A DNA stretch of 64,000 bases from Eimeria necatrix. Its lineage: Eukaryota > Apicomplexa > Conoidasida > Eucoccidiorida > Eimeriidae. Below, one piece after another: positions 52,001 to 62,639 of the stretch; within the stretch, counting starts at the first letter, position 1, and each line of letters starts with the position of its first letter. The notes under the pieces were generated by a model. It was not told the DNA's origin and did no database searches. It worked only from the letters and a program-made list of their open reading frames with translations. The DNA is taken from NCBI RefSeq assembly GCF_000499385.1, contig NW_013654648.1:49495-113494 (forward strand), written 5' to 3'. The position numbers were made by a program, and so were the translations under genes.

Positions 52001-53164
52001 GACTTGCCTAAGCCCGCTGTGCCTGCTACGAAGCCTGAACTACCTAAAGCAGAACTCTCTTCAAAGTCAGAAATCACGAAACCTGGACTACCTGCCAAGC
52101 CAGATCTTTCGAAACCTGTATTGGGAGCGAAGCCAGACCTTCCGAAGCCTAAAGTAGGAGCCAAGCCAGAACTCCCGAAACCTGCACTCGGAGCAAAGCC
52201 CGAACTTCCGAAGCCAGGGGGCGTAGGCGCGAAACCAGACCCTCCAAAACCTGGAGCTGCAGACGCTAAAAAGACTGAGCCTCCGAAGCCAGGTGCCCCG
52301 CTTGGTAAGACAGAAGGAACTAAGGCTGCGGAACCTCCAAAACCAGGTCTTCCAAAACCGGGAGCTGCTGCAGAGAAACCAGGACCTCCAAAGCCCCCTG
52401 AGGCAGCTCCAGGCGCAACAGGAAAGGTGACAGGGGCGAAGGCAGATCTAAGCAAGCCAGGACTCCCCAATCCCAAGTCCGCCTCACCTTCGGCTGGGCC
52501 TGCAGGTAAACTCGGCCCGCCAAAGCCAGCAGACGAAAGCCCTGGACCTAAGGGAACTCCTGCTGCCCCTACTAAAGCGGGAGACCCAACAGCGAAAGAT
52601 GCCAAAGCAGGTGGACCAGTAGCTCCTCCCGGGAAGGACGCCAAGCTGCCAAGTGTCCCTCCAGCCAATGGTAAACCAGCTCTGCCTGCCAAAGGACCAC
52701 TCTCAGCTAAGCCCGCAGTAGAGCCTCCTGGTGTGAAAGCAGATGCAAAAAAGGCCCTTCCAAGCAAGGCAGGAGAAACACCTAAGCCTGTATTGGGTGC
52801 CAAGCCAGATTTGGCGAAGCCATTGCTACCAAAGCCTGGCCTTGCAAAGCCTGAACTAGGAGCAAAGCCCGCCGTAGCCAAACCCACCCTAGCTGCGAAA
52901 CCCGTAATGGCCAAGCCAGACTTAGCCAAGCCAGTACTACCAGCCAAACCAGCGGAGGCTAAGCCAGCTTTAGCTGCTAAGCCTGGGCTAGCGAAGCCTG
53001 GCCTAGCCAAACCAGTAATCCCGGCTAAGCCAATGCTAGCTCTAGCAAAGGGGGCGCCAACAGCAAAGCCTGCTCTGGGTGCTAAGCCTGCACTCGCTCC
53101 TAAGCCTGGGTTGTCCAAACCAGGGCTGCCTCCTGCAAAGAATGGCATAGGGAAAGCTGCATGA
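46031..53164 (+). CDS. Multi-exon protein with coiled-coil N-terminus and Lys-Pro repeat C-terminus
   Basis: Firm exons: 47959-48063, 48240-48404, 48625-48757, 49116-49147, about 49260-49614, 49768-49957, 50262-50325, 50418-50540 and 51780-53164. Tentative exons: 46031-46061 (ATG MSVCDEEMGA, phase fits), 48454-48503 and 50832-50865. The N-terminal part is charged and helical (LDDLEDKVRHYFLLYVKERK, LEAKIEEIRGDPEALRD). A semi-hydrophobic segment, CVIGASIGVCSFVATKEADR, follows. Next comes a Tyr/Pro stretch (ALYGALYYYRLGEYKG, EQPPPPPEPKFMPLHEIMGP) and a Lys/Ala-rich helix. The final 460 residues are imperfect repeats of GAKPELPKP. The repeat would form an extended, very basic polyproline-like arm. 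Function is unknown; a structural or cytoskeletal role is only a guess. The join at 49147 is uncertain. Confidence 0.6.
51857..53160. repeat. Degenerate tandem repeat encoding (x)AKPELPKP units
   Basis: About 1.3 kb of roughly 24-39-nt degenerate units encode KPELPKP, KPDLPKP, AKPGLAKP and similar. The DNA is diverged at third positions, so it is an old repeat kept at protein level. The reverse strand is open for 573 codons as a by-product. Confidence 0.85.
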
Positions 53165-53434
53165 TTGCACTCTCTGAAGCAGCAAGGACTATGTGCCTTT
53201 AATGGAGAGAAGAAGGGGCACGATCTGCTGGTGGCGTGCGTGACGACATTGTCCCTAAGGAGCATGTGAGTACATCCAGGGATGACTACCCAAACGGGAG
53301 CTCCTTCGTGGAAGTCGTTCTGCATGACTTCATGCTGCACCGCGTAGTATGTACAGTGCGCGCCTGACTACGGTGGGGCTTGTAGCGTACGAAGTACTCT
53401 GAATACTTTATATTGAGGCGGAGGCGCCTGGTGA

Positions 53435-53854
53435 ATGGGAGTGGCATGGCATCTTCCTGCTGACGAAGGACCAAAGGAAATGATGTCTTTTAAGAAAAGA
53501 TTCCTCGCTTATCCAAAAAAGGTGAGGCCAAGCGCTGCACCAGATCCCTGGGAGATATGCAATGAAACGTCGCAGATAGGCCATGGCCATTTCAATTCCA
53601 CTGTTGCATTGTTGGATGACTGCTTGCGCGTTATGTTTGACGCAAGTTGCTTTTCGACAGAACAATGCAGTGCAAGTCCAAACGAGCTGTGCCGCGTTGC
53701 GTCGTTTCTGACTTTCCTAAGCAGAACTGCTGCGAGTAGCCTTCACAACGGCAAGTTGTCTGCAGCCTGTGTACCTTTAGCTACTGCCCAAACCAACAGA
53801 TTCTACGCAGGTTGCAGTACTAGGCATATCGGTCTTGCTTTACGGAGGAAGTAG
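53435..53854 (+). CDS. Hypothetical protein, 139 aa
   Basis: An uninterrupted ATG frame to TAG between the Lys-Pro repeat gene and the membrane protein. It begins MGVAWHLPADEGPKEMMSFK, with a basic N-terminus (RFLAYPKKVRPSAAPDPWEI), then a Cys/Ser-containing middle. No signal peptide or known motif. Composition is balanced, unlike the Cys/Leu chance frames elsewhere, but there is no independent support. Confidence 0.35.
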   Translation: MGVAWHLPADEGPKEMMSFKKRFLAYPKKVRPSAAPDPWEICNETSQIGHGHFNSTVALLDDCLRVMFDASCFSTEQCSASPNELCRVASFLTFLSRTAASSLHNGKLSAACVPLATAQTNRFYAGCSTRHIGLALRRK

Positions 53855-53913
53855 TTAAAATAAACACCCGCAGGGCTCAGGAGAACAATAAGATACTCAT
53901 CAGCTGGCTTAGT

Positions 53914-55209
53914 TCAGTTGCTTTCAGTTGCTGTGGGTGCCGAGGACGCTGCGTCAACGACAGTCAAAGGAGGCACACCATCTGCGCACTTGCGTTGTCG
54001 CTGGGCGAGGTCGAGTTTTGAAGGGCTCACATGTTGCTTCAGCATCATTTCTTGCAAGATTGGCATGGCTCGAGCATAACGGCTCGGGAAGCTGCAGTAG
54101 ACTGGCACCAACAGCAGAACAATAAAACAGAAAATACATGCTAGCGGGAACCCTAAACTGATGAAAATTATGAGCGGGGAGGGATACACAACGTAGACTG
54201 TGGGCCAGTCCATTGGTAGTAAAATAGAGCTAGCAAGACACATTGTGCAACAAACGATCAGGGGCAAGACAGAAAGATATATCAGTAGGTTTGCAAGCTT
54301 GTGAGGATTCAGTGTGTTCCCTGCTCCTGAATCTGCACCGCGGGTCTTCGTCAGCAGCGTTTCGCACAGATAGACGATAGGAAAGCAGAGGAAATCCAAA
54401 GTCCTCAGAAAACCGGCCACAAGTTTATTCGTCATACGCAGAAAGGGAGGGCACGCGCCTCCCGAGCGAGGCAGTAACGTTGGCGTCTGCGTTGCTGTTC
54501 CTTTCTCCGCTTCTTTGGTGAAGTCTTTATTAGCGTCGTCTGCATTCCAGCGCGTAGAGCGGCACGCTTCAGCAACTGCGCTGGCGTAAGGCCGAAAGAA
54601 ACCCACGGTGGCAAAAAACACGCCCAGCAGCAAGGAGGATGGGAACGCCTCCAGAGGAGCTCCCAACAGCTGGAAAATTGAGCCCGTCACCAGGATCCAC
54701 AGCGAAAACAGAGTCAAAACTACGCGCAGGCACACGTAGTAGCTGCCTGGGAACTCGGAAGGCACTACAAGTGCACAGGCAGCCGCAGATAGGCGAGTCA
54801 CATGAGCTGACGCCCGCATCGGCGCCTTACCCATACACCATAAAAGAACCAAAGTTTTCGAAACGATCGCGCCAAGACCACAAACACAGGCTAGCACTGT
54901 CACGTACAACATGCTTGGCCGTGGCAGGTCAACATCATCCGACCGGACGTCATCCGACGCCTCTTGGTACCAAGGAGGCCTCAAATGCGCCAGCAGCGCA
55001 AGATTGCAACATGCCAGAAGCACATCTGTCGCTGCCAATGCCAGATGCTCCACCAGAGGAGACGCTGTAACGCAACGGCAGCAACTCCACTCCTGCCCGT
55101 CTATGCCCAGCCAGCTGCGCTGGACAGGAGACCGCGTGTAGGCTCTACCTCCACATCCTGCATCAACGGGTCTACGGCTAGACCCCAGGCCAGGTCTGTC
55201 TAGTTCCAT
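53914..55209 (-). CDS. Multi-pass membrane protein, 431 aa, single exon
   Basis: ATG to TAA without intron. About seven hydrophobic segments are visible: near residues 53-77, 100-126, 165-187, 192-212, 262-280, 315-341 and 349-378. Between the fourth and fifth lies a hydrophilic loop of about 50 residues (Ala/Lys/Glu then Pro/Gly). The N-terminal 50 residues are Arg/Cys/Gly-rich, and the C-terminal 50 are soluble and Gln/Lys-rich. Acidic DDVRSDDVD sits between the first two segments. No transporter signature is recognised. Unlike its neighbours it lacks homopolymer tracts. Confidence 0.75.
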   Translation of the reverse strand: MELDRPGLGSSRRPVDAGCGGRAYTRSPVQRSWLGIDGQEWSCCRCVTASPLVEHLALAATDVLLACCNLALLAHLRPPWYQEASDDVRSDDVDLPRPSMLYVTVLACVCGLGAIVSKTLVLLWCMGKAPMRASAHVTRLSAAACALVVPSEFPGSYYVCLRVVLTLFSLWILVTGSIFQLLGAPLEAFPSSLLLGVFFATVGFFRPYASAVAEACRSTRWNADDANKDFTKEAEKGTATQTPTLLPRSGGACPPFLRMTNKLVAGFLRTLDFLCFPIVYLCETLLTKTRGADSGAGNTLNPHKLANLLIYLSVLPLIVCCTMCLASSILLPMDWPTVYVVYPSPLIIFISLGFPLACIFCFIVLLLVPVYCSFPSRYARAMPILQEMMLKQHVSPSKLDLAQRQRKCADGVPPLTVVDAASSAPTATESN

Positions 55210-57918
55210 GGCCTAGGATGCGGGCTTCGCGATGCCGGAGGTGCCACGGCACCGGCTCATAAATAACGAGGGCTGACGTCTTTCCAGCCCCCAGACAGGG
55301 TAAGTCAAGATGTATTGGATACGGCAATTAGCAGATCCACGTACGCTAGAGGGCACAAAGCCTCAACATGGGAGGCTGTGTCGGCCGTGCAGTGCCAGCC
55401 TGGTTCTCTCATAGGTAGCGGGTGCCAGTGTGTCCTTCAAGCCGATCCGAGAACGGACCGATCCAGCAAATATTTCAGATAAATAAAAAGGTATGTGTCT
55501 CACCGTAAAACAAACCAACGCAAGCAACACGCCGCCCGTTGATGGTCTCGCTGCATTACTGCTGGCTCACCAAGCGAGCAGTTCTCGTGCAGCTTACACG
55601 GCTTAACTACTTTATCGGTTAAGTATAAAAAGGCCAATGTGCAGTATTTGAGGCAAGCAAAGAATCATGTAGTTGCCACACTCGGCGTTTTATTCATTAT
55701 GGCCGGCGTGTCTGCCGCTTCCGTTTCGAGCAGCTACTCAAAAGGCTCTCTGCCTTCGAAGCTGAAGGCGCTCCCTATCCATCCAGCCACTGGTAATGAT
55801 ACGAAGCAAAAACAGTTCCAAAACCTAAGCACTATACAGGATTCGTGTTGAGTGTCCATGTTCGCGCCCACATAACCAACGAGCCCTGTCTAACGCGGCT
55901 GGCTGCTGGCAACACCTGAACTAAGCAGAAGTCCAACTTGAAGAGACAAAATCCCCGGGGATGCCTGTTACGGCATGGTACCTATCTACAGCGCATGGTC
56001 AGGACAGGCTTGCAGTTATGTGTTTTCTGGATCGGCGTCGAGCACAGTATACACACGAACGTACGGTTGTGTGGACTCTGTGAGGAAGTACGCGCCAACA
56101 GCCTCTCGTTAAATTGAAACTGTAACAAATTCACTGAAGTATAATCTTCGCTAGACTCTCCCGGCAAAATCCAACACTTTTTACGTAAAAGCTATCAAAC
56201 GTCAAGCTTGGGTTTGGAGGGCGGCTGTCAGGATCGCCAGAAGTTCGCGGCGCATCAAAAGCAACAACATTATAAAGTCGCTTACCAAAAAACAAGGCTG
56301 CTCGCAGCTGTGCAGTGGGATGTGGCATTTTTTAGAGAGTACGAGCCACTAGTTACCAGCTGTCGTGGGCTCTGTTCGTAGCTGCGGTACAATGTGTTTG
56401 CTCGTGTGTAGTCAGTATCGATTTGTACATAACAGGATCTTTGCATGGCAAAGGACAGGAGGAAAGGTGCTAATGCCTTTCTAGTCAGATTTGAGCTCCC
56501 GCGCATCTGCGTGCTGCTTGTGGTGCGCTCAGTTGACAATCTCCGTCAAAGTCTCTTGAAAGCACCAAAAAAGCCTAAAAGCTAGAGCTGCAGCTCAGGT
56601 TCATGCTTGATGACGCTCTGTAAAGTCCGCAAGTAATTAAAAATGTACAGGCTGGGTGCTACCGGAGCGTGATCAAACGGGCAGCGGCTCGTGAATGCCA
56701 CTGGCCGGCATTCTTTGCGGCAGTAAGATCAATGCTCACACATGTGAGCTCGTCGAACAGCAGCATTACTGTTCGCCTTTGCCGGTGGGACGTGTCAAGA
56801 CAAACCAGAAAGCGAAGAGCTCCAGGTTCTCAAGTGGGCAACTAAACCCTCGAAAATGTTGCGTAGGAAGCCATAGTGGCCCCTGAAGTTCCAAATATCT
56901 CAACAAATTCCTGGCACCGCTCCTGATTATGAATTTTGAGTAGCGCTTTCCATCCTATTGAATGAGCTCGTTAAGCACCACCACTTTTCCCCCCTTCGCA
57001 ACACTGCCATGCACAGCTGCATGACTACGTTGGGCAAGGCTAAGCTGCTGAAAGACCAGTTTTCCTATGCCTGGCAACGCTCAAAAAACAAGGGCGACCT
57101 TCGTTGAGTGCCACTGTGGTCTTGTATGGAGCACAGGTAAGCTGGTACCCGGAAATATCTTAAGAATAAGTTGCTTGTCATGAGGAAGCACACACGAATC
57201 GGTGCTGTTTGCTGCGAAATCTAGTACTACACCCACATTTCCGTAATGAGGATGTACTGTGACGATGCCGTGGACTCCGGGGTAGCTTCCGTTTGGGACG
57301 GCTCACTTGCTACCCCTCACTTGGGGTCCCGTGCTAGCGAGGAGAGCAGCAAGCCGAGCTTCTCCCACAGTGCTGTATCTTGGCATACATCTACAAAGGC
57401 CTGGACAATATGCGGTGGCAATTAACTGCCGCAGAAATGTAATGTTGTGAGGAAAGGCCGATGACCCCTTTGAAAATAGGGCCTTCGTTGGACTGGCCCT
57501 TGCTTGGAGTAAGGGCTACTGCGCGAAAGGTAAAACCAAAAACAGCAAGGCGTCACAGGTGGTGTTTCTGTGCCGTAGGAGACAGAAAGTCGAAAAAAAG
57601 AGGATACGAGCTGCTTTGCAGCATCCCCGTATGACTGTTGGGACATCTGTCCTCTACACATCAAAATAGCACATTGTGAGTACTGACGTCCCTTTGTTGT
57701 AGGAATTTTTCAGGAATAAAGAACAAAGAAGCCATCGTTCGCAGGCACCTTTTCCAAATTTCCAGCAGCAGCTTAGAGAAAGCTTATCTTTGCTTTGCGA
57801 TAGTCGCGCAAACCACCGTCGGCACCTCGCAGAAGCTGTGACGGCAAACATCCTGTATTCTCTCTTCAAGGATGTTGCCACTGTGTCAAATAAACCCGAA
57901 AAAAAGCATCTTCATCGC
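55210..57918. other. Intergenic, 2.7 kb
   Basis: A TATA-like AAGTATAAAAAGG lies at 55621 on the plus strand, followed by a short frame to 55851. Its first ATG (about 55700) gives MAGVSAASVSSSYSKGS and about 50 residues; upstream in-frame codons look like a hydrophobic signal core but start with GTG. Frames at 57422-57881 (minus) are unsupported. I see nothing else. Confidence 0.35.
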
Positions 57919-60900
57919 TTAATTCGCGTGATATTGATTGCATGCGCAGCCCATTGGGGCCCCCTGTAGCAGATACCCAGAGGCTTTGGCCGCTAGAGGA
58001 GTCAAGGCCTTTTCTTCCTCTTCACGCGGTTTGACAACCAACCACGGAAGTGCTGCTGGACGGCGAGAGGGTAACATTTCGCCAGAAAAGTTTGCAGGAA
58101 CGCTTTGCCTGAGCGGCTCTGCCTTTTCAGGGGCGCCTGCACCGCGTGCCCTCGCCTCCTCTTTGGGCCTGCACAGCGTCAGAGGGCTAGCCAGAGCCCA
58201 TGGGCTGGCTTGAGAGTCGCAATGGGAAGGGCGTGCTGATCCGGCCGCCGCTTCATCGTGCTCGACTAGAGCAATCCCCCTTACACTTGTGGAAGGCAAT
58301 AGAGGAACGTCTGCTCTCATCTGCTGCGCCGTTGAATGGCGGCTGTCCATGGCGTTGCTAAATTCACATGCGTAGCCCGCGCCGGAGAGGAGTTCCTCCC
58401 CAAGAGATGTCTCAAGTTGACCCGTTTGCTGGCCTAAGAAGGGACGAAACTGAAGAAAGCTCTCAGAGTTTTTTGGAGTACCTTCAAATGGTTGAAGTAG
58501 AGTCATGGGTGTGGCCACTGCATTTCCGCAAGCAGAATACGGGCTGGATGGTGGGACACCGCCTGATGGGCCTAAATGCATGTGCTGCAAAAATTCGCCT
58601 TGCGGCAAACCCAGATCCGGCTCGTGAAGGTTTCGGTTGGTGGGAAGAGCAACCAGCTGAGCTCCTTCAGATGAATGAGAGACACCCGAGGAGACGACTG
58701 AACCTCTGTCTTCGGCAGGAGCATTGAACGGCTGACAGCAGAAATAGTTTGTAGCGTAGTGTCCGTTTGAAGTCTTTGAATGCGAAGCTCCGGCCACTGT
58801 CGTGGTCCCTTCGTTGACGTTCCAACTCGCCACAGGCAGGGCTTCGTCGGTCGCAGTCGTCACAGCTGAAAAGAACCCAGTGCTACCTTCGTGAGAGAAG
58901 GGCGACTTCTCCTTAGGAGACGGCCGCTGGTACATGGGGCTGTCACCCGTAGTAAACACTCCTCTACAAGGCATCAGTGGAAGCCGCAGTTCAGGGGGGC
59001 GATTGGTCAGGGTCTCTCCCCCCCCCGGCTCCGTCAACGACCCCCACTGTGCTATCGCTTCAGCCCCACCGCGTAGTTGCTGGCCGCAAGTCTCTTCTTC
59101 TGGAGGCTCCGCCGATGCTCGCTCAACAGCTGACCCCTGAATCCACGAGCGAGAATCTACGGGACCCTCGGGGGCATATGCTGCTCCTGGGGCAGATACA
59201 GGGAGTCCTGGGGGGAGTTGGGCTCCATCCTGCTGTAAGGGGCTTCCGTGAGAGAAGTACGGTCGTACAACACCATTGCTCTGACACTCTACTGCTGCGC
59301 CAGGCAGTGGTACTCTGGAAAGGTCGTTGGTGGCGTCGGGGCGAGACGCTTTGCTAGAAGTGGGGGCTCGCCGACGGACGGGTTGTGCAGTGGGGGATTT
59401 GGGACGCGGCGGTTGCTCAGTCTTCGAAGAAACTGTGCTCTGTTCCTTCTTACAGGCCCACTTGCTTGAGCTGTTGCTTCTTACTAGCCAGGCTGAATCG
59501 CGCAGACCACACGCAGATCGTGGCAAGGAATGAGGAACTAGACCATCGGCATTTATTGATGTGGAATCGGAAAGTTGTAGGCGGCTTGGTCTCTGTAAAA
59601 GTGGCTTTGATATGCCTCTGGTGAGCTCCAGCTGAAAATATACTGTGAGCTTACCGGGTTCGTCTTCAGAGAGGCCCTCTCCGTCACTGTCGTGAAGTTG
59701 GCGTCCCTTGTCAATCACTTGTCTCAGAAAGGATCTCGCCAGCTCAAACTGAGATTTCATGTCTTTTTCATCCTGACGAAACACAAAAGCTCAAAAAATG
59801 ACGCTCCAGATGCATCGCTCTGCTTGTATTCAGTAAGTACACTCTGACACATTAAGCCTGCATGTTTGTAACATCCCTCGCTTCTCTGGGTCCTACCCCT
59901 GGACTGTATGGAAAAAGCTTCATGGCTTCCTCTTGTTCTCCTCGGTACTTCACTTTCCACAATCCCTGCTGGAAGTAAATGCCACGCACGCCACTAAATG
60001 GTTTCTTGCCCACATTAAATCGCTTGGCACGCCCTCCTTTTGGCCGGCTGATCTTTTTAAGCTGTTCCAGCTCCTCAAACCATGGATTAGTGCCATCTGT
60101 TCCGTTGGCTTCAGAATCTCTGGGACACAATTCTGCAGCTTTCGCCTGTAGCTCATCTTGGAGAATTCCGGGTCGTGTTCCTACTTCTTGGGAAAGTGGA
60201 GGGCCATGCTCTGCCGACAGCTCTTGCAATTCTACATTCCCACAGTTGGCTAGGGGGTTCGTGTATGGAGCAGCTGGGCTGTCGGAACTGATAAAAGAAA
60301 TATAAGGCGAGAGCACGTGCTGGGTTGCTTCTCCTTTGCACTCTGTTGGGCCCGCTGCTTTCCCGCCAGAGCCAGCCACAAGGAGATCTGTGCGCGACAT
60401 CTGTCGAGGGCCCATGAAGGTGGGGTCATTGTGGACTTCAACAGCACTCCTTGATCCTTGGCCTTTCTTTGCTGTTGCTCCGATCTGAGCTTCACCTCCT
60501 TTCCGCACCTTTGTGGTGGTTTCTCCTGATTTCGCAGGCTCCTTTCGTTTCTTGCACATCCCAGAAGTTGTGGGCTGCTGTTCCAAGGGACACTTTGCAC
60601 CTGGCGGGGAAGAGGCACTAGTTCCGTGGTTGACTTCCCGTGTTGAAGCATTGCCGGCGTTCAGTGCTGCAGAAACTTCCGGTTGCTGCTGCTGCTGAAC
60701 AGATACAGCCGGGTTTTTAATTTTGGACGAATGCGCCCCTTGCGCATCTCCAGAGCTCAGAAAGGAACGTTGAGGTCCCCCAGGGGCTCCGGGACACTCT
60801 GTACAGGGCATAGCAGTAGGGACATGAGTTGGCAAGGGCTCTTTCATGAGGGAGGCAAGCGAGGTGCATGTTTCTTCGTCTGTAGGCAAGCGGCTTGTCC

Positions 60901-62639
60901 TAAGGACAAATTTTCGGGCCCACTCGCACATGAGCCGGGCCCGTTCATAGCCATAGAGCTGCGCACACACAAAAGAGGTGCAGCTGCTTACGATTGAAGG
61001 CAGTTCAATAAATCATAGCTCAAACGAGCATGCACAGAAAACTCCACAAACAAGTGGAGTTTTCATTGGGGATTGATGCAATACCGAAACAACAAGGAAA
61101 CCAAGATTTGCACGCTGGTGATGGCAAAAAAAGACTTCTTCCTGCATCGTATCCCCTACGTCACTCGATGAGCGTGCAGGTGCCGTGAGGCGTGTTCTCT
61201 GAGTGTGCGCTTGTATCATGATGGCAATTTATTCGCTTCCCGTGGACTCGTGGGTAACGAGAGGGCCCCACTCTCACCCGACACGAAAATGACTTCTGCT
61301 TCTTTGTGCCTTCTATGAGTAGTTCTGCTCTCCACGCCTCCTTTTTCCTATGAAAGTACATTTTCGCCATTACCTCTGAAGGCCTCACTGTACGGGGTCG
61401 GGCGTTAGCCCTGGGAGCGGCGTTGTTGCCTTCCCCCGCATCGACTGACCCTGAAGAGGGCTTGCTTGTTCCGCTGGCTTGGGTCCCCAATGGAGCCTGC
61501 CCTGAAGCTGGGCAGACGGCAGAGCCATTAGAGGTATCCTTAGTCCCCGCTTCCTCTACGCCAACTCCTTGAGAAGCTGTCGTTTTCCCCCGGGATTTAA
61601 GGGCCCCCTTGGCCGGAGAGTGCTGCTTGAAGAATTTTGCTGGTCGTGTGCTTGACGAACATCCAGAGGGGACCCCTCCTTCTGTCCCTGGATCACCTCG
61701 CCGCCTAGAGCCGCCCCCCTTGCACGCCCGAGAGCTCTTACCTTCTGCTTTAAGTAAAGGCGCTGAGGGACCCCCCACAGGAGGGAACATGGCTGGTGGC
61801 GCCTGTAAGTTCCCTACTGGTTGCTGCTGCTGCATGGAATACCAGGGCTCTGTCGCTCTGGGCGCTTCTGGTCCTCCTCTAAGACCGCCTGGGGGGCTTT
61901 GAGGATTACTCAAGCACACACCGAAGGAATACGGGGCAGAAGCACTTGTAGGTGGAGGACTTAGGGTTTCGCGCTGTGCAGTGTTGCTAGTTTGCCAAGC
62001 TGCAAGTTGTGGCTGTCCCGTTAGATGCGCCTCAGTGGCGAAGGGGGCAGATGGCATGGATGACACAGTGTATTGGGGAGGTGCCTGAGATGGCATCATA
62101 CAAGGGCTGCCGTATCCAAACCCTGCAGGTTTCTCCGGTGGATATTCCATGGAGTTCTGCCAGTGTGACACCTCTCCAATGTTCACGGGGGGCGACTCCC
62201 CGTGGGTTCCTTGCTGCAGTACTTGGGAACGCTGTTGATGCAGGTGCTGCTGGACCATCTGCTGCCCATCGTAGTAAAGCTGCTGCTGCATCTGTCTATG
62301 CTGCAAAATTAGCCACGACTGGACGGAGGTCCCCTCTGCAGGTTCGGTTTGCACTGTAGCCCCTCCCAAAGAGCCACCAGGATTCATCGCTGGTTGCTCC
62401 AGTGTCTTGGTAGAGGTGCAGGGGGCATTCGACATGGCCACACTGTGAAATATGGGCTGTCTGTGGGGAGGAAGGGTCCCGCCGACTCCCCCGAAGGAGA
62501 CAGCGGGAGGAAGGGATCCCTCTTGAGGTTGCTGGCCAGTGCAGGTCGCCCGGGAATCTGCCTCCTGTAGAGGTACCATTCGGCAATCACGCGTCCAGGA
62601 GCCGTCCTCGGAAGGCGGCGCCCCTCCTGTTGCTTCCAT
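57919..62639 (-). CDS. ApiAP2 transcription factor with two AP2 domains, 1425 aa, 3 exons
   Basis: Exons 61278-62639, 59897-60958 and 57919-59772 (454, 354 and 618 codons, stop included), all phase 0. Donors are GTGAGA and GTAGGA; acceptors are TGTGCGCAG and TTTCGTCAG. AP2 domain 1 (about residues 418-478) reads MAKMYFHRKKEAWRAELLIE and ends exon 1 with KSFSCR; its helix LYGYERARLMCEWARKF opens exon 2. AP2 domain 2 (about 770-840) reads GVRGIYFQQGLWKVKYRG and EEAMKLFPYSPG at the end of exon 2; its helix DEKDMKSQFELARSFLRQVI opens exon 3. The rest is Ser/Pro/Gly/Gln-rich and probably disordered. ApiAP2 proteins are the main sequence-specific DNA-binding factors of the phylum. The target motif cannot be read from sequence. 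Confidence 0.9.
61037..61064. repeat. 11-bp-stem hairpin in an ApiAP2 intron
   Basis: GAAAACTCCAC, six-base loop AAACAA, then GTGGAGTTTTC: a perfect 11-base-pair stem. It lies in the intron that splits the first AP2 domain. Confidence 0.9.

Noticed and set aside
51619..53340. 573-codon minus-strand open frame opposite the Lys-Pro repeat exon
   Set aside because: It is the mirror of the repeat (Gly/Phe/Ala/Leu units). The plus-strand frame has the splice context and ends at a normal stop.
59625..59665. GTAAGC...TTTTCAG pair inside exon 3 of the ApiAP2 gene
   Set aside because: It would be a 23-nt intron that breaks the frame, and reading through stays open for the whole exon.
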